From NCBI GenBank assembly GCA_022510525.1, contig JAFLTH010000012.1:1-52368 (forward strand): a DNA stretch of 52,368 nt, written 5' to 3'. Positions 26,149-35,192 of this stretch are shown here, one piece after another. This DNA comes from Lachnospiraceae bacterium (GTDB lineage: Bacteria; Bacillota; Clostridia; Lachnospirales; Lachnospiraceae). Each line of letters begins with the position of its first letter. The stretch's first letter is position 1. The notes beneath the pieces were generated by a model. That model searched no databases, was not told the origin of the DNA, and saw only the letters and a program-made list of their open reading frames with translations. A program made the position numbers and the translations under genes.

Positions 26149-27042
26149 CTATTTGGATAACAAATCTATAATTCTATCCAGATCATCGTGAGTATAAAAT
26201 TCAATCTCTATTTTTCCTGCACCGTTTCCTTTTGGTTCAATGGATACCTTTGTTCCCAAAGTACGTTTTAATTTTTCTTCCACATCCTGATAAACTACGT
26301 CCAGACTACTGTCTTCTGCAGCTTTTTTCTTAGGCTTTTCAGGCTTGTTTAAATTTTTGACAAGTTTCTCTACGTCACGAACACTTAATTTATCGTTAAA
26401 TATTTTCTGAGCAATCTCATACTGCTGCTTTTGGTCCTCTATAGTAATTAAGGCCCTGGCATGTCCGGTTGAAATTTCGTCATTGATGATCATTTGCTGA
26501 ACTTCGTCACATAATTTCAGAAGTCTCATAGAATTAGTTACGGCAGTTCTGCTCTTTGATACTCTTTCCGCAACTTCTTCCTGTTTAAGATTAAACTCAG
26601 TCAAAAGTCTTTTATAAGCCAGTGCTTCTTCAATCGGATTCAAATCTTCTCTTTGTATATTTTCAATAAGAGAAATTTCAACAATTTCCTGATCTGTGTA
26701 ATCACGGATTATAACAGGAACTTCTTTTAAACCGGCAAGCTTGGCTGCACGCCAACGACGTTCCCCGGCAATAATCTCATAATATGTTTTTCTATCCTGA
26801 ACAAGAATAGGCTGTAATAAACCAAACTGCTTAATAGAATCTGCCAATTCCTGTAATGCAGCTTCATCAAAATTTTTTCTTGGCTGCTCACGATTTGGTT
26901 CTACTTTAGTAATCTTCACCAAGGTTTCATATTCTTTCTCTGCTGTACTGCCTGATACATTATTATTTTTTTTCGTATCAGCTGATACATTTGGAATAAG
27001 TGCATCCAATCCTTTTCCCAATCCTCTTGCTGCCATACCCAT
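26149..27042 (-). CDS. parB: Chromosome-partitioning protein ParB
   Basis: 297 aa CTP-dependent clamp protein that loads at parS sites. The CTP-binding/ParB_N domain has REQPRKNFDE (about 53-62) and the signature GERRWRAAK (about 93-101), followed by ENIQREDLNPIEEA. The helix-turn-helix (about 150-180, KQEEVAERVSKSRTAVTNSMRLL) and a C-terminal dimerisation region complete it. parS sites lie upstream of parA, 1 kb away. It forms an operon with parA (46-bp gap). Confidence 0.96.
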   Translation of the reverse strand: MGMAARGLGKGLDALIPNVSADTKKNNNVSGSTAEKEYETLVKITKVEPNREQPRKNFDEAALQELADSIKQFGLLQPILVQDRKTYYEIIAGERRWRAAKLAGLKEVPVIIRDYTDQEIVEISLIENIQREDLNPIEEALAYKRLLTEFNLKQEEVAERVSKSRTAVTNSMRLLKLCDEVQQMIINDEISTGHARALITIEDQKQQYEIAQKIFNDKLSVRDVEKLVKNLNKPEKPKKKAAEDSSLDVVYQDVEEKLKRTLGTKVSIEPKGNGAGKIEIEFYTHDDLDRIIDLLSK

Positions 27043-27088
27043 ACATCCTTTCGCTTTATAATTAGAAGTAATAGATTAGTATAATAAA

Positions 27089-27862
27089 TTACGAAATAAA
27101 TTTTTTATTATTTATTACTTCATCAGCCAATAACATATATGCTTCTGCCCCGGCAGATTTTGGATCATAAAGATTAATTGGCATACCATAGCTTGGTGCT
27201 TCCGCTAATCTGATATTTCTTGGTATTAATGTGCTGTAAACATTTTGATTCAAATGACTCTTAACATTATCTACCACCTGCATAGAAAGATTTGTTCTGG
27301 AATCATACATAGTAAATACTACACCTTCCATATCCAAATCAGGATTTAATCTTTCTTTTACAAGATTTACCGTATGTATTAACTGGCTTAATCCTTCAAG
27401 TGCATAATACTCACACTGAATAGGAACCAGAACAGTATCAGCCGTTGTCATAGAATTGATGGTAAGCATACTTAGAGAAGGAGGACAATCTATGATAATA
27501 AAATCATATCTATCCTTCACCCAGTCTACTTCATTCTTTAATATGTATTCTTTCTTATCTACCCCGATCAATTCAATCTCTGTTGCTGCAAGATTTACAT
27601 TGGATGGAATTATTGATACTCCCGGAATGACATTTTTCATAATGCATTCTTCTATAGAGCATTCGCTGAGCATTAATTCATAGATCGTATTTTCCAGATC
27701 ATTCTTTTCAATTCCAAAACCACTTGTTGTGTTTCCCTGAGGGTCAGTATCTATAACTAAAACCTGTTTTCCTTTCGCTGCTAAAGAAGCAGCTAAATTA
27801 ATGGATGTTGTTGTTTTACCGACACCACCCTTTTGATTTGCTACTGCAATAGTTCTTCCCAT
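27089..27862 (-). CDS. parA: Chromosome-partitioning ATPase ParA (Soj)
   Basis: 257-aa deviant Walker ATPase: KGGVGKTTTS (about residues 11-20), DTDPQGNTTSG (about 40-50) and IIIDCPPSLSML (about 120-131). It binds DNA nonspecifically and, with ParB-parS, drives origin segregation. In Bacillus, Soj also controls DnaA. The ATG giving MGRTIAVANQ has GGAG nine bases upstream. An in-frame TTG further upstream overlaps that site and is rejected. It is the first gene of the parA-parB-DUF4446-HDGYP run. Confidence 0.96.
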   Translation of the reverse strand: MGRTIAVANQKGGVGKTTTSINLAASLAAKGKQVLVIDTDPQGNTTSGFGIEKNDLENTIYELMLSECSIEECIMKNVIPGVSIIPSNVNLAATEIELIGVDKKEYILKNEVDWVKDRYDFIIIDCPPSLSMLTINSMTTADTVLVPIQCEYYALEGLSQLIHTVNLVKERLNPDLDMEGVVFTMYDSRTNLSMQVVDNVKSHLNQNVYSTLIPRNIRLAEAPSYGMPINLYDPKSAGAEAYMLLADEVINNKKFIS

Positions 27863-28078
27863 ATTATATTTCTCCAATTCTTCCCCGTTTCTTTCGCTTG
27901 TAAACGATTATATCACTAATTAGTATGATAATCTATAAAAAATTACTTAAAAATATTTTTTTCTTAAAATATTTGTTGAATAATCTGTCTAAAAATTATG
28001 TGAAAAATGTTTCACGACACAATTTTTAGTATTTTTAAAATGTTTCACAGAATTTTTTCACAATATCTTGGGTGAAAT

Positions 28079-28094
28079 TGTTTCACGTGAAACA
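28079..28094. promoter_or_regulatory. parS site 1
   Basis: TGTTTCACGTGAAACA, a perfect 16-bp palindrome equal to the Firmicutes parS consensus. It is the ParB loading site near the origin. Confidence 0.95.
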
Positions 28095-28128
28095 TTATAT
28101 TGTGTATATTAATTACCTGTGACACAAA

Positions 28129-28144
28129 TGTTTCACGTGAAACT
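28129..28144. promoter_or_regulatory. parS site 2
   Basis: TGTTTCACGTGAAACT, differing from parS only in the last base, 50 bp from site 1. Partial copies TGTTTCACG and TGTTTCACAG lie near 28008 and 28041, so this looks like a small parS cluster. Confidence 0.92.
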
Positions 28145-28194
28145 TAATTTAATAAAACTTTGTTTGTAATCACTCTAATTATACAGTATAATAG

Positions 28195-28366
28195 GGATGG
28201 AGGTGAGGCAAGGGTAAGGGCATATGTGTTACTACACAAGGCACGCTTGCGCTCCGACTCCGGCGCAGCGGTACTAAGGCTGCAAAATACGCAGCCTAAG
28301 GACCGGCGCCTGCATAGGGCCTTGTACAGTAATACATATGCCCTCACCCTTGCCTCACCTCCATCC
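28195..28366. repeat. 172-bp palindrome with 48-bp arms
   Basis: Left arm 28195-28242 and right arm 28319-28366 are complementary at 44 of 48 positions. The outer part reads GGATGGAGGTGAGGCAAGGG. The inner 76 bp holds a further hairpin (AGGCTGC/GCAGCCT around 28277-28297) and GC-rich half-repeats. It is much more GC-rich than its surroundings. No coding gene is seen. It could be a non-autonomous mobile element or a structured RNA. Confidence 0.85.
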
Positions 28367-28457
28367 TTGGCATAGCTCTACAATTTGTAACTTTTACAGT
28401 TTAAGTACGAATTATAATAATTAGAAAGTGATATTTACAACTTTGAGTATCCAACAA

Positions 28458-28687
28458 GGCTTGTACAAATAGTAAGCTGGCTGTGAGTCTTTGGAAGGGA
28501 ATTAGAAGTTCTTAGCATTCCCTCCATTACCCAGCAATTCCGAGACAGGACGTCTCGGAAAGGCGCAATGAGCCAGGATAGCGATTTTGCGCCGCTTGCG
28601 TCCTTACTTCACAACTTACACGGGAATGCTATAGAACTTCTTATTCCCGTACAGCGACTTATAGCTAAATTACTATTTGTGCAAGCC
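28458..28687. repeat. 230-bp inverted-repeat element A
   Basis: Ends GGCTTGTACAAATAGTAA (28458-28475) and TTACTATTTGTGCAAGCC (28670-28687) form an 18-bp terminal inverted repeat with one wobble. The arms continue imperfectly (GGGAATTAGAAGTTCT against AGAACTTCTTATTCCC). The centre holds two hairpins, TTCCGAGAC/GTCTCGGAA and GGCGCAA/TTGCGCC. This cloverleaf-like form suggests a miniature inverted-repeat element. A shorter relative is at 50722-50799. Confidence 0.8.
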
Positions 28688-28750
28688 GCCCCGCACCAGT
28701 CACAAAACAAAATCAAACTATACATATTAATAAACGGAGACCATATAATA

Positions 28751-29695
28751 ATGAAAAAGAAACTTTTAACCGTCACACTCTTATCTTCATCCTCAATTGC
28801 ATCAATACATATAATCAATAGAATAAAGAATATATTGCATACCTCTAAAAATTTACTTTCCAGTTCTGAAAATAAATATTATAAATGGCGATTCGGAAAT
28901 ATCAGATATAATAAGAAAGGAAGCGGAACTCCTTTACTTTTTATACATGATCTTACACCCGGCAGTTCCAGTTATGAATTTCATCGTCTGGTAGATAATC
29001 TTACAGATAAATATGAAATTTATACTTTGGATTTATTAGGACACGGTCTTTCCGATAAACCTTCTATGACTTATACCAATAATCTGTACGAGCAATTAAT
29101 AACAGATTTTATTAAAAATGTAATTGGAAAGAAGACTTCTGTCATTGCAACCGGACATTCTGTTTCTTTTGCTATAATGTCATGTCATAATAACCCTAAC
29201 TTTTTTGATAAGCTGATATTTATAAATCCACAAAGCTTATATAGCCAGAATCAGATTCCTTCCAAACAGTTAAAATTTTTAAAACTTTTATTTGAAATTC
29301 CCGTACTTGGAACTTTCATTTATAATGTCTTGAATACGAGACACTCTTTTGAAAAAACTTTCAGTGAAGAATATTTTTATGATAAAACCAGAATAAAGCA
29401 AAAGTATATATCAAACTATCTTGAATCTTCACAGATATCAGGTTACTCTGCCAAATATTCTTTTGCAAGTTTCGTTGCTAAATATATGAATACTAATATT
29501 CTCTATTCATTAAAAGAAATAAATAACAGTATTCTTATTATCGGCGGAAAAGAAAAAGAGGATATAGAAACCACTTTAGAAAACTACAGTTATTATAATA
29601 ATTCCATAGAATTGGAATATATTCCGGAAACCAAACATTTACCGCAGCTTGAATCTCCGGATAAAGTATTGGAACTTATCAAATTATTTATATAA
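28751..29695 (+). CDS. Alpha/beta hydrolase
   Basis: 314-aa alpha/beta hydrolase fold protein. The N-terminus is hydrophobic (about 4-20, LLTVTLLSSSSIASIHII) and may be a signal or anchor. Landmarks: the oxyanion region LLFIHDLTPGSSSYEF, the LDLLGHGLSDKP strand, the nucleophile elbow GHSVS, and the terminal His in ETKHLPQLESP. The ATG is preceded by GGAG at 11 bases. The frame stays open 183 bp upstream through element A, but that part is non-coding repeat. The substrate is unknown. It ends directly against the convergent rsmG stop (no gap). Confidence 0.82.
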   Translation: MKKKLLTVTLLSSSSIASIHIINRIKNILHTSKNLLSSSENKYYKWRFGNIRYNKKGSGTPLLFIHDLTPGSSSYEFHRLVDNLTDKYEIYTLDLLGHGLSDKPSMTYTNNLYEQLITDFIKNVIGKKTSVIATGHSVSFAIMSCHNNPNFFDKLIFINPQSLYSQNQIPSKQLKFLKLLFEIPVLGTFIYNVLNTRHSFEKTFSEEYFYDKTRIKQKYISNYLESSQISGYSAKYSFASFVAKYMNTNILYSLKEINNSILIIGGKEKEDIETTLENYSYYNNSIELEYIPETKHLPQLESPDKVLELIKLFI

Positions 29696-30436
29696 TTATA
29701 TAATAGGATTTTTTGCAGGCATACCGGCTTTTCTCGGATATTTATCAGGAGTCTTTTCAATTTTATCAATAACTATAAGATTTCTATAAATATCCGAATC
29801 AGGTATAACAAATTCTATCTGATTTTCAATCCTACCTCCAAAAATTGAAATAGCTTTTTTTGCTTCATCTATTTCTTCTGAAATTTTTCCAGATTTATAT
29901 GAAATAAAACTTCCTCCAACTTTTACATAAGGAATACAATATTCCGAAAGCGTAGATAAGTTGGCTACTGCTCTTGAAACACATAAATCAAATTTTTCCC
30001 TGAACATTTCTTTTTTAGAATAATCCTCAGCCCTCCCATGAAGAGCTTCAATATCTTCAAGCCCAAGTTCCTCAATAACAGTTTGTAAAAAATTTACTCT
30101 TTTATTAAGAGAATCCAACAAAGTCACTTTCAATTCCGGAAAAGCAATCTTTAATGGTATCCCCGGAAAACCTGCCCCGGTTCCAATATCAATTAATGAT
30201 TTTGAAGAAAAATCATCATAAGCTTTTATCAAAGAAAGACTATCAATAAAATGTTTCTTTAAAACCTCATCAAAATCAGTAATAGCAGTGAGGTTCATAA
30301 CCTGATTCCACTCAACTAAAAGTTCATAGTATTTCATAAACTGGCATAACTGAATTTCATTTAATATGATATTTAATTCTTTCAAATTATTTTTAAATGA
30401 AGTTAATTCATAATTATTTAAATCTATATTTTTCAT
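29696..30436 (-). CDS. rsmG: 16S rRNA (guanine-N7)-methyltransferase RsmG
   Basis: Methylates G527 of 16S rRNA (E. coli numbering). Loss gives low-level streptomycin resistance in several bacteria. The SAM-binding core IDIGTGAGFPGIPLKIAFP (about 70-90) is followed by LLDSLNKRVNFLQ, and the basic segment VSRAVANLSTLSEYC is typical. 246 aa is normal. In most Firmicutes it directly follows mnmG. Here a HAD-like gene is inserted between them. Confidence 0.95.
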   Translation of the reverse strand: MKNIDLNNYELTSFKNNLKELNIILNEIQLCQFMKYYELLVEWNQVMNLTAITDFDEVLKKHFIDSLSLIKAYDDFSSKSLIDIGTGAGFPGIPLKIAFPELKVTLLDSLNKRVNFLQTVIEELGLEDIEALHGRAEDYSKKEMFREKFDLCVSRAVANLSTLSEYCIPYVKVGGSFISYKSGKISEEIDEAKKAISIFGGRIENQIEFVIPDSDIYRNLIVIDKIEKTPDKYPRKAGMPAKNPII

Positions 30437-30469
30437 ATAATATTATCCTTTTACTTTAAAACAGTAATC

Positions 30470-30976
30470 TTAAGTATACTCATCCAACAATATCTTTTCA
30501 GCTTTATATACATCATCAATAGTTAATCCAATGCTTGGATCAGTTTTTACTTGATGCATTTCTATTTCTTTTCTATGCAAATCTAAATCATCAATTACAA
30601 CCCAATTATCAACATCATTATGTTCTGCCAGCCAAGCTAAAATTTCAGTTGCTTTAACAAGACTAAACTTTTTATTTCTTCGTATTTCTTCCGTTGAATA
30701 GTTAGGTGTTATATCTCCAAGCAACAATTCTTCTTTTTTAAACAGCATTAACAAATTTTCTACTTCCGGTCGTAATGGTTTTAAATCCTGATCAAACCAA
30801 TATTTCCATCCGGAGTGTAAAACAATTTTTGCATTTGTTCTTTTTACAAGCATAGCTAATAATTTAACTTTTTCAGAATCGACTAATGTTCCATCACTGA
30901 TTTCTCTTTGATGAGAATCATTCCAAAAATTAGAATTAAGTACCCCATCAATGTCTAAAAATATAATTCTATTCAT
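30470..30976 (-). CDS. HAD-superfamily protein (HAD_SAK-like)
   Basis: 168 aa. The N-terminal FLDIDGVLNSNFWND is the HAD nucleophile motif (Asp-x-Asp). Then come LVKRTNAKIVLHSGWKYWF (motif II Ser) and WVVIDDLDLHRKE (motif IV). This layout resembles the HAD domain found in Swiss-army-knife RNA repair proteins, which are predicted polynucleotide phosphatases. No ligase or kinase partner is adjacent. It sits 15 bp after mnmG and 33 bp before rsmG in the same direction, so co-transcription is likely. It is an insertion into the usual mnmE-mnmG-rsmG run. Confidence 0.7.
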   Translation of the reverse strand: MNRIIFLDIDGVLNSNFWNDSHQREISDGTLVDSEKVKLLAMLVKRTNAKIVLHSGWKYWFDQDLKPLRPEVENLLMLFKKEELLLGDITPNYSTEEIRRNKKFSLVKATEILAWLAEHNDVDNWVVIDDLDLHRKEIEMHQVKTDPSIGLTIDDVYKAEKILLDEYT

Positions 30977-30991
30977 ATATAAATGTCCAAC

Positions 30992-32917
30992 TTACATTTT
31001 CTTATAATGCTCCAAATAAACCAACAACACCGAAATATCCGCCGGCGACACCCCAGAAATTCTTGAAGCCTGTCCAACAGAAACCGGCTTATAATCAATA
31101 AGTTTCTGCCTCGCCTCCAGGCGAAGACTATTAATATCGTTATAATCCAAATCCGATGGAATCAACTTTCTTTCCATTTTCTTATATTGCTCCACCTGTC
31201 TTAACTGTCTTTCAATATATCCTTCATACTTAATTTCTATTTCAACCTGCTCGACTACATCTTCAGGAAGAGACTCTCTTTCTGAATCAATTTCAGATAA
31301 AATATCATAACTAAGTTCAGGACGGCACATTAATTCAGCAAGATTTGTCCCTGTTTTTAATTGGGAACTACCATGTGATTCTAAAAACTTCTGATGAGTT
31401 TTAGACGCACCTATCATAGTATTTTTTAATCTCTCTATTTCTTTTTCAATTAAACTTTTTTTATTTAAAGTCCTATCATATTCCTCTTTCGATACAAGCC
31501 CGACTTCATAACCAATCTTTCTAAGTCTTAAATCGGCATTGTCCTGCCTAAGCAATAAACGATACTCCGCCCTTGAAGTCATCATCCTATAAGGCTCAAA
31601 ATTTTCTTTTGTCACAAGATCATCGATCAAAACTCCAATATAAGCTTCGGAACGATCCAAAGTTATAGGCTCTTTTCCAAGCAAAGTAAGTGCCGCATTG
31701 ATTCCGGCTATCAATCCCTGTGCAGCAGCTTCCTCATATCCGCTGCTTCCGTTGAACTGTCCTCCACTAAAAAGTCCTTTAATATTTTTAAATTCCAAAG
31801 TAGGATATAACTGTTTTGGATTAATGCAATCATATTCTATTGCATATGCATTTCTTACAATTTTGCAATTTTCCAATCCGGGAACCGTTCTGTACATGGC
31901 AAGTTGTACATCTTCCGGTAATGAAGAGGACATACCGCCTACATACATTTCATTAGTATGTAAACCCTCAGGTTCAATAAAAACCTGGTGTCTATCTTTA
32001 TCAGCAAATTTTACAACTTTATCTTCAATAGAAGGGCAGTATCTTGGTCCGGTTCCTTCAATAATTCCCGCATAAATAGGTGAACGGTCCAGATTTGCTT
32101 TTATAATATCATGTGTTTTTTTATTAGTATAAGTAAGCCAGCAGGACTGCTGTTCTATCTGTACATCATCCGGATTGGTAGAAAAAGAAAAAGGAATAAT
32201 TCTTTCATCACCAAACTGTTCCTCCATTTTGGTGAAATCAATAGAACGCTTATCCATTCTTGCAGGAGTCCCTGTTTTAAATCTTCGCATTTCGATTCCC
32301 AGATTTTTTAAAGAGTCAGTCAAATAATTGGCAGGCTGAAGGCCATTCGGTCCGGTATAAGTAATAGCCTCTCCGCACAAACATCTTGCCTTTAAATAAG
32401 TTCCTGTACATAAAATAACAGCCTTGCTTTTATAAATCGTACCGGTAAAAGTTTTTACACCAATAATTTTTCTTTTAACATTATTTTGACTATTTGAGTC
32501 AATTTCTTCAGTTAAAAGTTCACAGACTTCCGCCTGCTTAATTGTCAGATGCTCCTGGTTTTCCAAAACTTTACGCATTTCTCTGGAATATTCCACTTTA
32601 TCTGCCTGCGCACGTAGAGAATGAACAGCCGGTCCTTTTGATTTATTTAACATCTTGGATTGTATAAAAGTTTTGTCGATGTTTTTACCCATTTCTCCTC
32701 CAAGGGCATCTATCTCTCTTACTAAATGTCCTTTGGAAGTTCCTCCTATATTAGGATTACATGGCATCATCGCTATACTGTCTATACTTACCGTAAAAAT
32801 TATGGTTTCAAATCCAAGTCTTGCGGATGCCAGTGCTGCTTCACATCCGGCATGACCTGCTCCTACAACCACAATATCATATGCGTCTTCAATTCTATTT
32901 CTGATTTCTTCAGACAT
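30992..32917 (-). CDS. mnmG: tRNA uridine-5-carboxymethylaminomethyl modification enzyme MnmG
   Basis: FAD enzyme that, with MnmE, adds carboxymethylaminomethyl to U34 of tRNAs reading NNA/NNG codons. The FAD motif [14 protein letters not shown] (about 15-28) and [26 protein letters not shown] (about 52-77) are diagnostic, as are the [27 protein letters not shown] region and C-terminal [15 protein letters not shown]. 641 aa is normal. AGAGG precedes the ATG. It lies 19 bp after mnmE. Confidence 0.97.
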   Translation of the reverse strand: MSEEIRNRIEDAYDIVVVGAGHAGCEAALASARLGFETIIFTVSIDSIAMMPCNPNIGGTSKGHLVREIDALGGEMGKNIDKTFIQSKMLNKSKGPAVHSLRAQADKVEYSREMRKVLENQEHLTIKQAEVCELLTEEIDSNSQNNVKRKIIGVKTFTGTIYKSKAVILCTGTYLKARCLCGEAITYTGPNGLQPANYLTDSLKNLGIEMRRFKTGTPARMDKRSIDFTKMEEQFGDERIIPFSFSTNPDDVQIEQQSCWLTYTNKKTHDIIKANLDRSPIYAGIIEGTGPRYCPSIEDKVVKFADKDRHQVFIEPEGLHTNEMYVGGMSSSLPEDVQLAMYRTVPGLENCKIVRNAYAIEYDCINPKQLYPTLEFKNIKGLFSGGQFNGSSGYEEAAAQGLIAGINAALTLLGKEPITLDRSEAYIGVLIDDLVTKENFEPYRMMTSRAEYRLLLRQDNADLRLRKIGYEVGLVSKEEYDRTLNKKSLIEKEIERLKNTMIGASKTHQKFLESHGSSQLKTGTNLAELMCRPELSYDILSEIDSERESLPEDVVEQVEIEIKYEGYIERQLRQVEQYKKMERKLIPSDLDYNDINSLRLEARQKLIDYKPVSVGQASRISGVSPADISVLLVYLEHYKKM

Positions 32918-32936
32918 TGTAAACCTCTTCTCTTAT

Positions 32937-34400
32937 TTATTTACCCATACAGAATTTAGAGAATATTTCATTGATCAAATCTTCTCCTACTTCTTCCCCG
33001 ATAATTTTACCAAGTGAAATATAAGCATTCATAAGATCAATTGAATAAAAATCTTCCGGCATATTATCATCTAAACTTTTCTTTACCTGAATCATACTGT
33101 CGTATGCATCATTTATTAATTCCTTATGTCTTATGTTTGTTATAAAAACTTCATCATTATAAGATAATTTTCCATTAAAAAACATATCTTTAACAGTATT
33201 AATAAAATCTTCAATTCCTGTATTTTCCCTGGTTGATGTTTTTATTATTCTTAAATTATCAATATCAAGTGTATTAGTTTCAGATATTTTAATATCACTT
33301 GTTATTTTATTTATTTCAATTGTATCATTATATACTCTTACAAAAGCTTTTTTCAAATCTTCCTCATTAATACATAAATCCAAATCAGACTTATTTAAAA
33401 GAACGACTGTATTTTTATTTTTTATCATTCTTATGATTTCATAATCATTATTATCAAAAGGATTTGAGGAATCCACTACATAAATAATTAAATCCGCATC
33501 CTTTATAATTTTTTTTACTCTATCAACACCTATTTTTTCGACAACATCATCTGTATTTCTGATTCCTGCGGTATCCATAATATTCAAAACAATACCATCA
33601 AGATTTATGGTTTCTTCCAAAACATCTCTTGTTGTACCGGCTATCTCTGTTACTATTGCTTTATCTTCTCCGACAAGTATATTTAATAAAGAAGATTTTC
33701 CGACATTGGGTTTTCCGACTATAACGGTATTGATACCTTCTTTTAACATTTTTCCGTTATCTGCGGTATCCAGCATATTTTTAAGTTTTTTTAATATTTC
33801 ATCGGTTTTCTTGGATAACTTTTCATCATATCCGTCCAAACTTATGTGTTCGGGATCGTCTATTGCAGATTCAATAAAAGCAATTTCATATAAAATTTCT
33901 TCTCTTAAATTTTTAATAAGCCCGGAAACAGAACCTTTTAACTGCTTAACAGAAGATTTAAGTGCAAATTCACTTTTAGAATTAATAATATCCATAACGG
34001 CTTCCGCTTCCGATAAATCAATCCTTCCATTTAAAAAAGCTCTTTTTGTAAATTCACCGGGTTCCGCTGCTCTTACGCCTGTTTTCAAAACCGTATCCAT
34101 AATTTTTTTCATTATGAATACACCGCCATGGCAATTGATTTCAACTGTGTCTTCGGTAGTATAGCTGTTAGGCGCTTTCATAATTGAAATCATGACTTCA
34201 TCTATAATATTTTCATTTTCATCTACAATATAACCATAATGAATAGTATGAGAAGAATACTCTGTAAGACAATTTTTTTTATTTTTATTTACAAAAATCC
34301 GGTTAGTTAATGAAATAGCCTCATCCCCGCTAACACGTATAATACCTATTCCCGAATTTGACATAGCAGTTGATATCGCAGCAATTGTGTCTGTTTTCAT
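32937..34400 (-). CDS. mnmE: tRNA modification GTPase MnmE
   Basis: Partner of MnmG. The N-terminal folate-like domain (TIAAISTAMSNSGIGIIRVSG, about 4-24), the helical domain and an inserted G domain are visible: GKPNVGKSSLL (G1), TRDVLEE, DTAG (G3), and NKSD (G4). The protein ends in KFCMGK, matching the family C-x-G-K terminus, whose Cys is catalytic. 487 aa is longer than the typical 455 because of insertions around the G domain. A terminator at 34449-34485 separates it from khpB upstream. Confidence 0.96.
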   Translation of the reverse strand: MKTDTIAAISTAMSNSGIGIIRVSGDEAISLTNRIFVNKNKKNCLTEYSSHTIHYGYIVDENENIIDEVMISIMKAPNSYTTEDTVEINCHGGVFIMKKIMDTVLKTGVRAAEPGEFTKRAFLNGRIDLSEAEAVMDIINSKSEFALKSSVKQLKGSVSGLIKNLREEILYEIAFIESAIDDPEHISLDGYDEKLSKKTDEILKKLKNMLDTADNGKMLKEGINTVIVGKPNVGKSSLLNILVGEDKAIVTEIAGTTRDVLEETINLDGIVLNIMDTAGIRNTDDVVEKIGVDRVKKIIKDADLIIYVVDSSNPFDNNDYEIIRMIKNKNTVVLLNKSDLDLCINEEDLKKAFVRVYNDTIEINKITSDIKISETNTLDIDNLRIIKTSTRENTGIEDFINTVKDMFFNGKLSYNDEVFITNIRHKELINDAYDSMIQVKKSLDDNMPEDFYSIDLMNAYISLGKIIGEEVGEDLINEIFSKFCMGK

Positions 34401-34448
34401 ATTAATCCACCATTCTTGCTTTTAATTTCACACTATAAATATATCCTA

Positions 34449-34485
34449 TAAAAATAGGAATGTAAATAAATTTACATTCCTATTT
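34449..34485 (-). terminator. Terminator after khpB
   Basis: Perfect 15-bp arms AAATAGGAATGTAAA / TTTACATTCCTATTT around a 4-nt loop (34452-34485), with T's following on the minus strand. It lies between khpB and mnmE, so mnmE starts a new transcript. Confidence 0.85.
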
Positions 34486-34529
34486 CTTAATCCTGTTGGT
34501 ATTCTATTAAATAACATATGTTTTTATAT

Positions 34530-35165
34530 TTATACCTTATTATTCTTCTTTAATACTACTACTACATGTCTATAAGGTTCATCACCTTCGCTGTGTGTAG
34601 TAACATATTTATCATTTTGAAGAGCAGAATGTATGATTCTTCTTTCATAAGGATTCATTGGCTCCAAAGAAACAGGCTTCTTTGTTCTCTTAACTTTATA
34701 AGAAATATTTTTAGCAAGATTCTCAAGAGTTTCTTTTCTTCTCTGTCTGTAATTTTCAGTATCAACTTTTATATGAATATAATTTTCTATGTCTTTATTA
34801 ACTACCAAAGATACAAGATACTGCAAAGAATCCAGAGTTTGTCCTCTTTTACCGATTAAGATTCCCATTTCATCACCGCTTAAATCTATATTCATAGAAT
34901 TATTGGCTTCATCATACTTAATATCCACTACAACCGTAAGATTCATAGCAGCAAAAACCGAATTTAAGAAATCTTTAGCCATATCTTCAACAGAAGATTT
35001 TATTCTTGCTTTAATAACAGCCGGCTTTGAACCGATTCCAAGAAAACCTGAAGAACCTTCTTCTATTACTTCATATTCCAATTTATCACTTGTTATTACA
35101 AATTCCTGACAGGCCTCTGTAATAGCATCATCAACTGTTTTAGCAGAAAATTCAGTAAATTCCAT
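34530..35165 (-). CDS. khpB: RNA-binding protein KhpB (Jag)
   Basis: 211 aa with the three Jag parts: the N-terminal Jag_N domain (about 1-50, FSAKTVDDAITEACQEF), a KH-II domain with GDEMGILIGKRGQTLDSLQYL (about 95-115), and a C-terminal R3H domain with NPYERRIIHSAL (about 168-179). KhpB binds RNA with KhpA and affects cell elongation in Gram-positive bacteria (family knowledge). It lies 27 bp after yidC. This order, rnpA-yidD-yidC-jag, is typical at Firmicutes origins. Confidence 0.95.
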   Translation of the reverse strand: MEFTEFSAKTVDDAITEACQEFVITSDKLEYEVIEEGSSGFLGIGSKPAVIKARIKSSVEDMAKDFLNSVFAAMNLTVVVDIKYDEANNSMNIDLSGDEMGILIGKRGQTLDSLQYLVSLVVNKDIENYIHIKVDTENYRQRRKETLENLAKNISYKVKRTKKPVSLEPMNPYERRIIHSALQNDKYVTTHSEGDEPYRHVVVVLKKNNKV

Positions 35166-35192
35166 ATCTATATACCTCCTTATAAAATCAAA

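Larger units (their letters stand above)
27863..28750. other. 888-bp intergenic region between parA and the hydrolase
   Basis: Contains, from left to right: half parS-like sequences, two parS sites, a 172-bp palindrome and a 230-bp structured inverted-repeat element. No gene with a ribosome site is visible. The open frames that cross it are products of the palindromes. Confidence 0.7.

Noticed and set aside
28144..28375. Open frames on both strands across the 172-bp palindrome
   Set aside because: Both give the same peptide ends because of the inverted arms. No ribosome site, and the composition follows the palindrome.
28568..28750. Upstream in-frame extension of the alpha/beta hydrolase by 61 codons
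   Set aside because: The extra part runs through the hairpins of element A and has no ribosome site. The ATG at 28751 with a GGAG upstream is the better start.
27863..28750. CRISPR array
   Set aside because: The repeats in this region are inverted pairs of different families, not regularly spaced direct repeats, and no cas genes are near.
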